Assembly: GCA_019649035.1 (NCBI GenBank)
Contig: BMAT01009626.1
Span: 930,796-965,980 of the forward strand
Source of the DNA: Elysia marginata
Taxonomy: Eukaryota > Mollusca > Gastropoda > Plakobranchidae
Direction: 5' to 3'
Length of the DNA: 35,185 nucleotides
Below are positions 9,753 through 20,320 of the stretch, piece by piece. A program made the translations under genes and the position numbers. Within the stretch, counting starts at the first letter, position 1, and each line of letters starts with the position of its first letter. The notes under the pieces are model-generated. The model had not been told where the DNA came from. It saw nothing but the letters and a program-made list of their open reading frames with translations, and searched no databases.

Positions 9753-10080
9753 TGGTGTCGTGGTCTAGTGGTAGACACCCAGCTTTTGGACCGAGAGGTT
9801 CGGGCTTCGAGCTCTGACTTGGCAAGTCTGTGAATAGTTCTTGGGGAAAAGCTCTTAACAGACGTTTTTTTCACCACGCCCAGGCGTTCAATGAGTACCT
9901 GGCTATGGCAGTGAAAGGCCTTGTCTCTATGCCTGAGTGAGGCGCTTAAACTGTTGCTTCTCCATTATGAATTAGATGGTCATTTGGTCGTTAATAGCTT
10001 GTCTAAGAACTCATGTAAACCGCTTAGAGCATTTCAGTGGATATAGCTCTATATAAAAACGTTATTTATCCCTTTTATTA
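9753..10080 (+). mobile_element. tRNA-derived SINE, near full length
   Basis: The head carries box A TGGTCTAGTGG (9761-9771) and a T-loop-like box B region, GGTTCGGGCTTCGAGCTC (9797-9814). Between them, ACCCAGCTTTTGGACCGAGA resembles an anticodon arm. The roughly 220-base body includes CACGCCCAGGCGTTCAATGA, then GTGAAAGGCCTTGTCTCTAT, and CTGAGTGAGGCGCTTAAACTG. The 3' part reads GATATAGCTCTATATAAAAA and ends in TTATTTATCCCTTTTATTA. A tRNA head, an unrelated body and a short repetitive AT tail are the standard SINE plan, at the usual length of about 330 bp. RNA polymerase III transcription followed by LINE-assisted retroposition is the expected origin. Confidence 0.85.
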
Positions 10081-10260
10081 CGGAAGCTGAGTGGAAGCTG
10101 AGATGGAAATAGCAATTCTGTGGTGAGTACTTCACACCGAGTGAGGGGCTACAATCTCAGGTTTGACCCACCTGAACCGGTGCCACCACAGGAATGTGCC
10201 GTTGTGAGGGAGAAAGGTCAAAAGGTCACACAGGAGCACCATCACGACCTGGATTATTAT
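10081..10260. other. GC-richer block after the SINE, identity unclear
   Basis: It starts with a short direct repeat (GAAGCTGAGTGGAAGCTGAG) and contains GGTTTGACCCA, a poor box B lookalike, but no acceptable box A. It may be another old retroposon inserted next to the SINE. No open frame was recognised. Confidence 0.35.
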
Positions 10261-10383
10261 TCGGAAGTTCTTTACATATCTCGGCAGAGCACAAAGTGAT
10301 TATAGGATGTAGATTTAGTAGCGATGTGTAGGTAAAACTAGTTATACGATTTTGCTGTATAGTATTCCCGAATCTTGACAAGT

Positions 10384-10505
10384 TTATATCTGCCTGTCTG
10401 TCCGCCTGTCTCCCGGTCTCCCTCTCTCTCTGTTTCCTCCCACCGTATCTGTCTTTCTGTCTCTGTCTTTCTGTTTCTATGCCTCAGTCTCTCTCCCTCT
10501 CAATC
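10384..10505 (+). repeat. Degenerate CTGT/CT polypyrimidine tract
   Basis: CTGTCTGTC, CTCTCTCTCTG and TTTCTGTCTCTG units, interrupted. It is the same pyrimidine-on-plus bias as the tracts near 1.2, 18 and 30 kb. Confidence 0.85.
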
Positions 10506-11068
10506 TTCCAAGTTAATATCTTTAAATCAAAATGGCATTGAGAGAAAATAAGCGAGCTAGAAAATGTACACCTGTTTTATTATTTACCCCCTTTGATGTT
10601 ACTAGTGGATTTGAAATTGTGAAATTCATTTGCCCTATAAATCATCCTTCTTTTTGCTTCTCTTTAATGATAATTGGTGCTATTTCGAATTAGTTAGAGG
10701 GTTTTATAAACGCGTTGTAAAAAAAATTTGGAGAAGTGGTTAATCTAAATTCGATTATTGTTTGTTGGTTTACTCGCCTCTTAACTTTTTTTTTCTGTTA
10801 TTATTTTTTTGTCTTTCGTTGATTTAAATATTTTAGCACCATATGCTCTCGTCCTCTCTAGGCTGTCCTTGTTTATGGAAAATTTAGCAAGGTCATTAAT
10901 CTTGTTCTACCTACGAAAGCTTCACAAACCCCTTGTTACATGCTGTAAAGATTATATGTGAGCGTCACGAACCTCGATTTGCAAAATGACTTAGTCTAGA
11001 ATGTAGGAAATAAGTCAGTAGAAATTTTTATAGCCTGTCATTTAAGTTTGTGTTAAGCCTGAAAATCC
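10506..11068. other. AT-rich sequence, nothing recognised
   Basis: T-runs and ordinary AT-rich DNA without a supported gene or repeat. Confidence 0.45.
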
Positions 11069-11215
11069 TATTACAAGTACCAGAGCGACTTTCGTGACCA
11101 CTTACAGCCTCCCTGCAAGTACCAGAGACGTTAGAAAGCTTTCTATGGATCCCTGCAAGTACCGAAGAAATCAGAAAGTTTTCTTGGTGTCTCTGCAAGT
11201 ATGAAACGGGTTGAT
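11069..11215. repeat. 40-bp minisatellite, four diverged copies
   Basis: The landmark (C)TGCAAGTAC(C) falls at 11,071, 11,111, 11,151 and 11,191, giving an exact 40-base period. The two middle units share GCAAGTACC, GAAAGCTTTCT/GAAAGTTTTCT and a CCCTGCAAGT boundary. The outer units are more diverged. The 64-codon minus frame covering 11,028-11,222 is a product of this repeat. Confidence 0.88.
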
Positions 11216-13860
11216 TGCTCAAAACTTTGGTTTTCTGTACAGTTCTGTATGTAAGAGTGAGTGTTTTTTTTCCTTCTCTAAAGATTAGCTTGTGATCTTC
11301 AATTGCTCATGACAAATGAATTTACACAATGAAGTCAAGTATGGAGATGCTACTTCAGTATCCAGAGAACTTTCACATAACTGCCTTTATCGTGATCAAC
11401 AATGAAGTGCTCAGGCTCTAATATTTCTCAATAGCTAAATGCATCGTGCGTATTTCTTAAAGCAGCCACTTAGGCGATACTTTAAGAGACCTAAAGAGAC
11501 GTTACATCATTGGGTTTTTTATTAAACTTTAGTAGATGTATGTGTGTCCATGTGTTTTTTCTGAAATAAGTGGCTTTTTAGTGTGAAAAGCTCAGTACGA
11601 GAAATACTACATAGAGTTGATGAGGAAATGTTGTAAACTGTTTTTGGAAGTATTCTGAGTTGCTTGTCAAATTTCCTTTTTCCAATTTAAATATCGTTCA
11701 AGAACGTTTAACGTGGTCGTTAAAAATGTTATTTCTTGGCTTGTCCAGAGTAAAAACAGACTACTTTCTCCTCGCATCTAGATGCACATGCCGCCGTAGT
11801 GAACAAGCCTAGCAACGGGAAGCAAACAAAGTTGAACACAAGAGCTTCCCTGATCGATCTTATTTGAGTTTTCAGTAAAATTAGAAAAGAGTCGATCCCA
11901 CCTTGAGTAGGCCAGCCCTCTCAAAATTTTATTGAAAGATGTAGAGATTTGTGACATTTGCTCGTGATGGTGAGCAAGGCCTGCATTGCGGTGGCCTAGG
12001 TTAGAATAAAAGAAGTAATTTTTTCTTTCTCAGAGAGGAATAAAGGTTGGATTGATGAGTGTGTTCAGATGATAAAAGAGAATTTGTATTAAAAATTCTT
12101 TTAGGAGAATCTGAATTAGTATTAGAATAACCTTTTATAAATTCCTCTGTAAGTTGAGAATTATAGAAAGAAAATCTAATCTTAAACACAAAAAATAGCG
12201 CTCTTGACCACCCAGTTGGCTTTTGTTTCGATTTTTATTTTCCTCAACAATTAAGCCATTATCTAAATTTGTTTCAACTTAATTTTATGACCAATTGCAG
12301 AAAAATCTAGGTAGTCGAAGGGTAATGCAAGAAAATGGGTTGATTCGATTAAATTGCTAGAGGCCCGGTTCTAAACCTCAGATAAAAGTAAAGTTTCATA
12401 ATCATTGTTAAAGAGCATTGAGAATTATGTCAAGACAAATCCGTCATTATCAACAACCTGGTCATTCATATTTAATCAAATTCACATACTTCATGGCTGG
12501 AAGGAATGAGTTAAAACATTCCTAATCCACGGAACCTAGTGACTTTACTAATACTTAAGATGGCAGTAAAAAGGACCATAAAAATAAAGACGAGCAATGA
12601 GATTAATTGCAATAATATTGAGGTTCTTTAGTTTTAAACATCAATACAAAAAAAAAGCATTTTTTTTACTTCATTGTGTAATTTTTTCGGTACACGTAGA
12701 AATCATTATTAATTGTCATGTCAAGGAACTCTACACTGGTGCTTCTTGCTTAGTGCAGAGTGCGGAGAGCTGCAGGCTAGGTCTGTGGGCTTGAGTTGAA
12801 CATGGGGACCTGGGTGGACTAATTGAAACAATGCTTAGGTGGGTTATTTGAATAATTATACTCACTCTCAGATTTTGTAGGACTATCTTATAGATCTACA
12901 TCATAATAGTTTTATAAAACTACAGATAATTTAACAGTATTGTACACATTGGACTCTAGATTACAATTACTTTCAAAGCTGCTCACGCTAGGTGCATTGT
13001 GTCAACCTAAAAAATACAATGGTTTTAAAAAACAAATTGTTTAAAAACAAGTCTAAGGCAATAAGCTACGGAAGATAATTATAGTCTACAATTGTAATTA
13101 TACTTATTGAAAGTTGGTGCTATATTAATCCAGGCTAATAGTAGCGTTTTTCAAAAGGTGCCAACAACGTGCAATCGGAGAGTCTAGGTCTAGATTAAAA
13201 GTATACTCTTGGTGGGTATTGTGTTGTGCACGTGTATTTTGGTCGTTCCAAACGGGGAGCGTTTAGCTTTTTCACCAAAACTATGGTCTGAAAACTCTAG
13301 GTGATAGAGTAAAAACAAAGGGATAGAAAAAACACAAGAATAGAAGACATACAAGCTGCCTACGTCAAAAATATCCTCGACGTTTTTATGAATAATGATG
13401 TTTTGTGGTTTAATTATGTCCCCTTTTTCTTAAGAAAGCCTATCGTTTTATTTGTCTTGACGTTTAAAGGAAAGGCTTGCTGTGGAAAAGAAGAAAACAG
13501 CTTCAATCCGTTCTTTTAAATATAAACCAAGTACTACATATATCCCATGAAAATCGGCAAGTGTCACATCTTTACAACTTTCCACAGCACTCTTACATGG
13601 AAAACTTCTTGACACATTTATAATTAAAATAATATAAGAAAAAGTTGTGTCTCTTCCTTCCACAAGTCCTTTTGTTAGTCACAAAAGTTCTTATTAATTA
13701 ACCTCCAGGTGATAAGTCTGTTAGTGACTGGACACTGCCTAGACCTTGAAACTATTATAATATTGTACTAGTTGTGGTGTACTATATAGTTCTCGTTGTG
13801 GTGTTCGAGTAATAGACTGGGCTGTGTCATAAGTTGTTTTTCATTTTTTTCATGTCCTCA
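11216..13860. other. Long AT-rich stretch without a supported gene
   Basis: About 2.6 kb of AT-rich DNA. Short open frames at 12,001-12,189, 12,597-12,794 and 13,448-13,663 have no recognisable motif or splice boundaries. Around 13,770-13,810, TGTGGTGTACTATATAG is followed by TGTGGTGTTCGAGTAATAG, an imperfect local direct repeat resembling the start of the SINE at 9.75 kb. TCTAGATTA words occur near 12,955 and 13,185. Confidence 0.45.
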
Positions 13861-13944
13861 TGCACTTGCACTGTATCAGTCCAACTTTGAATATATCAAT
13901 TTGTATCTTTTTACAATTTGTCCTCTTCTTTCCAAATCATCACT

Positions 13945-14340
13945 CTGTCCATAACGGTCTTAAAATCCCCCCCCCCCCCCAAAAAAAAAAGAACAAATCA
14001 TATCGTCTTATCTTCATGTTTTTGTGTTTTCCTATTACTGTTATCCCATCCTCTTAATGCTATCTTTTTTATATTTATTATTTTTCCATTTTTCTTTCAC
14101 TTTCATTTACTTCAAAACAATATGTCGGTCTTCACTTCCAGAAAATTGAGAGAAAACATCTCGCCTAGAGCCTAAAACAAAAAAAAAACCTGGGCTAGGG
14201 CTAGGCGTAAGGTAGACTCTATATTTTCAAAGACCTTTAGATCTAGATCTAAAAACCTACATTGTCTAAATTAATTTCTAGATCAAAGTCAAGTTTTTAT
14301 ACACTACAACATAGATTGTAGATGTATATCTAAATACTAA
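13945..14340 (+). repeat. Diverged tandem duplication, unit 1
   Basis: The unit holds, in order, a C13/A10 run (13,968-13,990), CCTCTTAATG (14,050), a pyrimidine-rich patch, GTCGGTCTTCACTTC, GCCTAAAACAAAA (14,170), and an AGATCTAGATCT island (14,240-14,330). The same landmarks recur in order 400-425 bases later in unit 2. The open frames here contain a homopolymer and are not convincing genes. Confidence 0.78.
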
Positions 14341-14344
14341 TTTT

Positions 14345-14790
14345 TCAAATTCATGTCTCTGTCCAAAGCTGTACCCATACCCCCCCCCCACCCCCCACAC
14401 ACACACTACCAAAAATCTTCTCTTGGTCTTTTTCTGTTTCACTATAAGGATACTGTTTTGTTCTCCTCTTAATGTTAGGTATTTTCATATGCTACTCTTC
14501 CCTATTTCCTTCTCTTTCTCAAAATCTATTAAAAAAAGCAACATCTTGGCCTTCAACTCTTCTGTAACATGAAAGAAAAAAAATGCCATGCATAGCCTAA
14601 AACAAAAGAACAACAAAAATCACGCAAAACCTATGCGCGATCTAGATCTAGGCCTAATCTAGACTCTAGTCTCCTACATCTAGATCTGAAACCTAGATTA
14701 CTTAGACAAGTTTCTAAAGCTAGGTCATGTATTTAGAAACTTCATTTAGATCGTAGATCTAGATCTAATCTACATAGAACGACGAACTTG
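14345..14790 (+). repeat. Diverged tandem duplication, unit 2
   Basis: Repeats the landmark order of unit 1: C-run (14,381-14,396), CCTCTTAATG (14,465), CTTGGCCTTCAACTC, AGCCTAAAACAAAA (14,594) and an AGATCTAG island (14,638-14,775). The island contains AGATCTAGGCCTAAT (14,644-14,658), followed by CTAGACTCTAG. That segment recurs at 20,201, so the terminal part also belongs to a dispersed family. Confidence 0.78.
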
Positions 14791-15340
14791 GGAAGCCAGC
14801 GAAACTCTCTTCCTTGGTTCTTTTTTTTTTTACAGGAATGTTTTTTTTTTCAAGAGATGATAATGCATCATCAAGATATCTCAGTGCTTGGGTTGTTACT
14901 AACTTTAGACAACAAAATAAAACAATAAAATTCTCATTTACCAACGGTGTGTGTTTAGAGTTTTCGTAAGTACATTCTGCTAAAAAAAACTGTCTTTAAA
15001 CATTAATAGGCATTATATGCTTTTACCGTACCATTTCTAGCTAGATTCAGATGGACAACTAAGTTTTTTCCTACTCATTTTCTGCCGAATTTTTTTTTTT
15101 TAACTTTCTAGATTTGAATCTATAAATATTATGTTCGCGTGGGGCGGGGGGAAGGAGAGGGGGACCTTTGGGCAAATTCAGGACACATAAGGCTCCTCAA
15201 CTACTCAACTCTCAAACTTCAAATTTTTCATCAGGAATCAGGTAGATGTTAAAATTACAAAACGTTAACTAGAAATCCAGACCAGACTCCCTGTAGTTTT
15301 TTGTTGAAAATTTATTGTTTTCTTATTTACATACATTTTA
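14791..15340. other. AT-rich sequence with one G-rich run
   Basis: No gene recognised. At 15,140-15,163 the sequence GTGGGGCGGGGGGAAGGAGAG, followed by more G, could form a G-quadruplex on the plus strand. Confidence 0.5.
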
Positions 15341-15720
15341 TCGGCCTACAAATGCCGTAGTCAAACTTTTTAGGGCCATCAATGCAATTTTACTTGGAAT
15401 TCGTTCATGAAATGATGAGTTGCGCTGGTGCTGATGTAAAATCTTTTATGCGATGAAAGAATATAGTGCGAAACGCAAATTCGAACGATGATAGATTTTA
15501 TGAATGACTTTTGCGTCATGCTTTGTGCTTCATCGCTAATGTAAAATTTTAAGCTAATGAAGTTGAGAACACAACAGACTTAACTAATGAAAATGTTCAC
15601 CAATATTTGTGTCCTAGGATTCGAATATAGGCTTGCTGACAATGATGAATTGAAATCTAGATCTAGACCAAGATTAAGTTTTTTTTCTCTTTGAAATGTG
15701 TGTGCGTGAATTGTTGTCAA
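15341..15720 (+). repeat. Dispersed repeat E, direct copy (partner at 4.4 kb)
   Basis: Aligns with the reverse complement of 4,400-4,770. Shared exact blocks are GCTAATGTAAAATTTT (15,535-15,550), AATGTTCACCAAT (15,592-15,604) and GGCTTGCTGACAATGA (15,630-15,645). It ends in AAATCTAGATCTAGACC. Copy-specific differences include a short insertion near 15,500. No intact frame spans it. Confidence 0.85.
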
Positions 15721-15929
15721 GCTTCCAGCCGTGATTCTTCTTTTCTATTCGTAAGACAAATAAGTCGAAAAGCTTAGTGAACAAAATTAATAAAATCTAG
15801 AATTTCTTTTTTTACAAATACGTTGTTTTGCTTGCTTACCTTTTGGCTTATATCATTCATGTAATGGCATTTAAAAGCTTTATCAAATAGCCGGTATCTA
15901 GACGAAGAAGAGGAAGAAATCTACAGAGA

Positions 15930-15947
15930 GATTGAGAGACAAGTGAG

Positions 15948-15978
<31 letters not shown>
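15930..15978 (+). repeat. (GA)n microsatellite
   Basis: About 12 perfect GA units (15,954-15,978) preceded by decayed GAGA/GAAGAA units. It is the main tract in the window with purines on the plus strand. Confidence 0.93.
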
Positions 15979-16148
15979 CTAAACCCTTATGTTTGTATTA
16001 AAACAGATAAATACTGATTAAAACATGTGATTCTGGCAAGGATGAACTATAATGAAAAGCACAAGAAAGATACATCAATGTGTAATTTTTATTGATTATT
16101 TCGAGAGTAGAATAGGAGGACTAAGGTGGGAACCAGTAAGAGATTTCG

Positions 16149-16176
16149 GTGGGCGGGGTGGTGAGGGGGGGGGCGG
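16149..16176 (+). other. G-rich run, potential G-quadruplex
   Basis: GGTGGGCGGGGTGGTGAGGG followed by more G gives at least four G-triplets with short loops. A quadruplex on the plus strand is possible; no biological role is shown. Confidence 0.55.
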
Positions 16177-16179
16177 TCA

Positions 16180-17330
16180 TTGGAACGAGAAATAAATGTA
16201 GTGGGGGGTAAGAAAGAAAGACAGATAGAGGGAGATTTTGAGAGGTGGCAGAAAGAGGTTACAGGAGGTAGAAATAAAGTTGGTGGTATATCTTTCGATC
16301 TTTTACTTCAAACAGCTTTCTCCAGGGTAGGCTTCCGAACAGGAATGCAACTATTTGTTTTGGTTAGAAATTACTTATGACTATATTTTAGGTTGTTAGA
16401 AATGTTTGTAATAATTATTAAAAAATGCATCTCACTGTACAGGACATTTTTTTTCTAAAAAATCAGATAGAATTTGTCACCATGAAGTTTAGGCTAAGCT
16501 AGGGTGCTACCTCTGTGTGGAAATATCCTTCCTCGTACCGTCATCAGTTGTTTTTTTTTTCAGTTAGCCATGTACACCCCTCAACTAAAAATCTTACACA
16601 CCAGCCTATTTTGTCCGTAATATATTAAGATAACTCATGGCCCATACATAATTAATGCAGCATGTAACTTGAGGTTTGCGATGCCCGTGTGCCTAACAAT
16701 TTACTCTATAGAATTCTTTACCCCGAACGTCACAACAACTTTGCAGAGTGGCCTTGATTTTTTGCGTCTTTTCAACACATCAAGCAAATTTCAACTGATT
16801 ACCTGAAAAAGGCATTTTAATATAGAGTCTCAAGGGATCTACCAAGTTCCCATTCATTGAATCAAATGCTTCGCAACGGATCCAAATAAATTGAGTACTA
16901 GAAATACTATCGAAAAAACGCCTTATGAAGTTATACTTGTTAGCTCTTTTCCTCAATGTGTTAAATCAAGTAAGGCGCTTAAATCTTTCCTCCATATATT
17001 GCTATTTTCACACACAAAAAACATGTTTATTCCTTGGAAAACCAGAACAATGCGTTGTTCAAAACAGCAAAGCCTTCAAATTTGAAAATTGCAACACCCG
17101 AGTCGTTTGAACTGATTGCGACACAAATCGTCTTCGTTTCTTATTTATTTTTACAAGGCAGATCTAGGCAGTAATAGATTATTGCACAACTCGATCAATT
17201 ACCGCTACAAAGCACATGTCGGCTCCGATTAGTATACAATCATGATCGTATTTTTTTTTTACATAATTACAGACCTTGAAACTCTCTTACGTATTTTTCA
17301 CTTAACATTACGTGACTTAGCTATAATCTC
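16180..17330. other. AT-rich sequence, nothing recognised
   Basis: Short frames at 16,180-16,380 and 16,891-17,110 have no motif, and the latter are two overlapping frames of the same DNA. No repeat shared within the window was found. Confidence 0.45.
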
Positions 17331-17338
17331 AATGCACG

Positions 17339-17350
17339 CTGTGCGCACAG
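17339..17350. other. Perfect 12-bp palindrome CTGTGCGCACAG
   Basis: A fully symmetric dyad that opens a GC-rich island of about 180 bases within AT-rich DNA. It could be a binding site for a dimeric factor or chance. Confidence 0.5.
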
Positions 17351-17408
17351 CCCTTGCTGTGCAGTTAAGTGGGGCATCAAGCACGCCTATGCCTCTTTGG
17401 GTCAGACG

Positions 17409-17469
17409 GTGCACACACCTGGAGAGGGGGGGGGGAGATCCAGTAGTTTGCGGCGATCCAGGTGTGCAC
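17409..17469. repeat. Inverted repeat around a G-run
   Basis: Left arm GTGCACACACCTGGA (17,409-17,423) pairs with right arm TCCAGGTGTGCAC (17,457-17,469) apart from a two-base bulge. The 33-base loop contains an uninterrupted G run near 17,426. The open frames crossing it are GC-driven and not convincing genes. Confidence 0.75.
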
Positions 17470-17527
17470 AAGCATATTTCCACCAGACAGACCGGGCGAG
17501 TCAGGTCACAATGACATTATATTGCCA

Positions 17528-17760
17528 GCATGCGGTGCAGATTATCGGTCTTAAACAGTGAATTGTGATAATTATCTTAAGGGGGTTGTGGCATTCACAT
17601 TCGTCATAGTCCATCGCTGTCTCGATCATTCTGGGGTTTATTTGTATTTAGACAAACTGCCGCATGTGATGAAGACTATCATGATTCTCAAAGAATGAAT
17701 GGCGATAACTATCTTGGGGGATTAAGGTATTTACACTTATCATGATAGTCCACCATAAGT
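17528..17760 (+). repeat. Diverged tandem duplication, 134-bp period
   Basis: GCATGCGGTGCAGATTATC (17,528) through TCATAGTCCATCGCTG is repeated as GCATGTGATGAAGACTATC (17,662) through TGATAGTCCACCATAAG. Shared internal words include ATAATTATCTTAAGGGGG versus ATAACTATCTTGGGGG, and TTCACATTCGTCAT versus TTACACTTATCAT. The copies are roughly 70-75% alike by eye, so the duplication is old. Confidence 0.78.
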
Positions 17761-17975
17761 GTTTTTGTCATACATGGATAGTATCAAAGTCGTTGCAGCA
17801 GTAATAAGCAAATTGTAGTTATTTGCCTTTTTTAAAATTTTTTTTAGCTAGTTTATTTCAGCTTACTTCGCTTTGTTCGAAAACGGTAAATCGTTATAGG
17901 TATTAGTATGTTTCAAAATGTGCTTGTGGTTGTGCGTGTATCTATTGATGCCTCACAACAAAGATCTCTTAATTC

Positions 17976-18490
17976 TTCTCTCTTTCCCTCCCTCTCTCTC
18001 TGTCTCTCTCTGTCTCTCTCTCTCTGGCTCTCTTGTCTCTCCCTGTATCTCTGTCTCTCTACCTCTCTCTTGTCTCTCTCTCTGTCTATTTCTCTTTTCG
18101 CTCTCTCTCCCTCTGTCTCACACTTTCTCTTTCTTTCTCTCGTCTTGTTTAACTTTCTGTATCCATCTGCCTCTTTATATCTACCTGTCTACCTACCGAT
18201 CCATCTGTTTATATATCTATTTTATATATCTAATCTTTTTTATCTATCTATCTATCCGTCTATCTGTTTGTCCATCTATCTATCTATCCAAATATCTCTC
18301 TATACAAATGTTATCTATTTACGTATACATCTATTTATCTCCACCTGTTCTCAATCCATCTAAAAACCTATTCATATCTCTCTGTTCATCTCTCTGTCTA
18401 CTTTTTTTTATTTTACCTCTCTATCTATCTCTCTAACTATCTATCAATATATCTTTCTATTTGTCTCTATCTATATCTACCATCTATAGT
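17976..18490 (+). repeat. Compound CT / TATC (GATA) microsatellite region
   Basis: The left part is degenerate CT and CTGT units. The right part moves through CTAC to TATC tetranucleotides (for example TATCTATCTATC around 18,242). Open frames of 150-172 codons here encode only Leu/Ser/Tyr-rich repeat sequence and are artefacts. Confidence 0.92.
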
Positions 18491-18985
18491 TACATGATGT
18501 TAATACCTTATTTCGTGTTTGTCGAGGAAAATAATGTACCTTTCACCACCTGTTTAATTTATTATTTGTGAAGGAACATGTTAGTCACAGTTTCATAAAC
18601 ATCACGTTAACAGGACTGATGCCCCCTCTCTTAGCGCAACAGTCGTGATTAATCGTGGTCTTTTGCAGTATTTTGTTCATAGAACATTTTCAAAATAAAT
18701 ACAGTTACGAAAGATTTCTATAGTTTAGGTCATTTCTGTATGTTCACAGAAAGATTTCAATTGTTTAAGTGATTTTTTTCTTCTATTTAATTGGGCATAT
18801 TCGTAAGGTTTTGCCCTTAGATCACAATAAATATTTATTTTGTGAATTTCTTGTGTCTATGTTTTTAAAGACTGTTTAGATGCAGCTGATGTTTTGTAAG
18901 AATTTGGACTTATATGTTGGAAGGTATGATTGGAAAATACACCGTTAGAGGTCGAGAAGTTGTCATCACAGTAGTATTAAACCTA

Positions 18986-19060
18986 TGATGTGTAATTAGA
19001 AGAGGTTCAATGATGTGTAATTAGAAGAGGTTCAATGATGTGTAATTGGAAGAGGTTCAA
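18986..19060 (+). repeat. 25-bp tandem repeat, three copies
   Basis: Three adjacent 25-base units starting TGATGTGTAATTAGAAGAGG. The first two are identical and the third differs by one base (A to G), so this is a recent local expansion. Confidence 0.96.
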
Positions 19061-19171
19061 AAACGGCTGGTTGGGACGAAAAAGTAACTTTTTCCATGAA
19101 TTTAAAAAGAAGCCACATGAAAAAGTTTGAAAAAATTGATACTTTAGGTTTGTCATCTGAAATACCTGTAT

Positions 19172-19400
19172 GCAGGTTTGTAATATCAAGATGAGGATTT
19201 GAAGAAATCAAGGTATGATTTTCAAATATCAGCAAGGGGAATAAAAAAATCTGCCAGAAGTTTGAAATTTCATTATTAACGTTTTAAATATCAAGTTGAA
19301 AGTGTGTGATGTCAAAGTTTGTGGATTTCAAATATCAACAAGAGGGTTAAAACTATCCACTTTTAAGTTTCAAATATCAGCCTGAATATTTGACATACAT
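19172..19400 (+). repeat. Degenerate repeat with TTTCAAATATCA boxes
   Basis: Variants of TTTCAAATATCARCAAG recur near 19,181, 19,221, 19,281, 19,325 and 19,368, spaced 40-60 bases. Interbox sequence shares AAAGTTTG and AAGTTT words. This looks like a decayed minisatellite next to the younger 25-bp repeat. The overlapping minus frames (60-67 codons) are repeat-derived. Confidence 0.7.
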
Positions 19401-20180
19401 GACAAGCATGAAATTTTGAAAAATAAGCTTCAAGCATAGGCGCATTGTTGATACAGCGTCTCAGATTTGAAGACATAGTTAGTCTTTTAAGGTTTCGCTT
19501 AAAGAAAACAAAAACTAAATAAAGAATGGTTAAGCGCTTTATTTAAGCCACAGTTACTACTCAAGAATCTGATGTTGTCATTCGAAGTCGCCACCATTTT
19601 GGGTTAGAGCCTAATTTGGCGTTGGTCTTAACCTTGAGGTCATAAGACACTTTTTTTCGGAGGCTAGTTTGACAGGCCAAACCAAAACAATGGCTATGAG
19701 TAATAGCTGTTGTGTCCTCCCTGGTGAAAACTGAAGAAAAAAGAGGAACATGGTGGCTTCCCACCACATCCCATTGTAACGTTTACTTAATAATACCCCT
19801 AGTATATTGTTAGATAATGATCCAGAGATTCTAGCGTTGACCCAAATTACATTATATATCTGAATCTGGATCTTAATGAGGGCACCTAGACTACAGTTCA
19901 GCGGATCTTTCAGTTTTTAGGTTCAAACACACTCTATTTGGGTTTTGAAACCAACTGGCCAACATTTTTAGACGTTTTAACAATTTTAGGTTTAGAATTA
20001 CACTAAAGAAGCACGTGAAGTTTGGGAACGGATGAAACCATAATAGTCCGCGTTTTTTCCACACTCCATTATTAGTGAAATCTGTAACTTTCTTGAATTT
20101 CACAACTGGACACACAGAGCCTCGGCCTTAAGGCTAAAGTATAAGAAAACATGACACGGCAGCCTTAAATGGAAGAAAAA
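19401..20180. other. Spacer, nothing recognised
   Basis: AT-rich, with short minus-strand open frames (19,561-19,767 and 19,891-20,115) that have no motif I recognise and no convincing splice sites. Confidence 0.45.
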
Positions 20181-20189
20181 TGGCGCCCA

Positions 20190-20320
20190 AAAACTAGCCT
20201 AGATCTAGGCCTAATACAGACTCTAGGTCAAGATATCTTCAATATCTAGCTCTAAATCTAGATTATCTAAACTGATTTCTAGATGTAAGTCTAGAGTTAA
20301 GATCTAAATCTAACATAACC
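20190..20320 (+). repeat. AGATCTAG island, copy of the 14.6-kb family
   Basis: AGATCTAGGCCTAAT (20,201-20,215) followed by ACAGACTCTAGG matches 14,644-14,670 closely. Both continue with TCTAGATTA, then TTTCTA words. The island is full of XbaI- and BglII-like palindromic words. Confidence 0.75.

Noticed and set aside
9761..9814. A functional tRNA gene
   Set aside because: Promoter boxes are present, but acceptor-stem pairing and CCA-proximal ends are not, and an unrelated SINE body follows.
10081..10260. Another SINE with GGTTTGACCCA as box B
   Set aside because: Box B is poor and no acceptable box A is in range.
12990..13015. GTGCATTGTG resembles the start of a conserved animal microRNA
   Set aside because: The match ends after nine bases, and no foldback arm was found.
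17908..18436. Open frames of 151 and 172 codons
   Set aside because: Both lie in a CT/TATC microsatellite region, and two frames are open at once.
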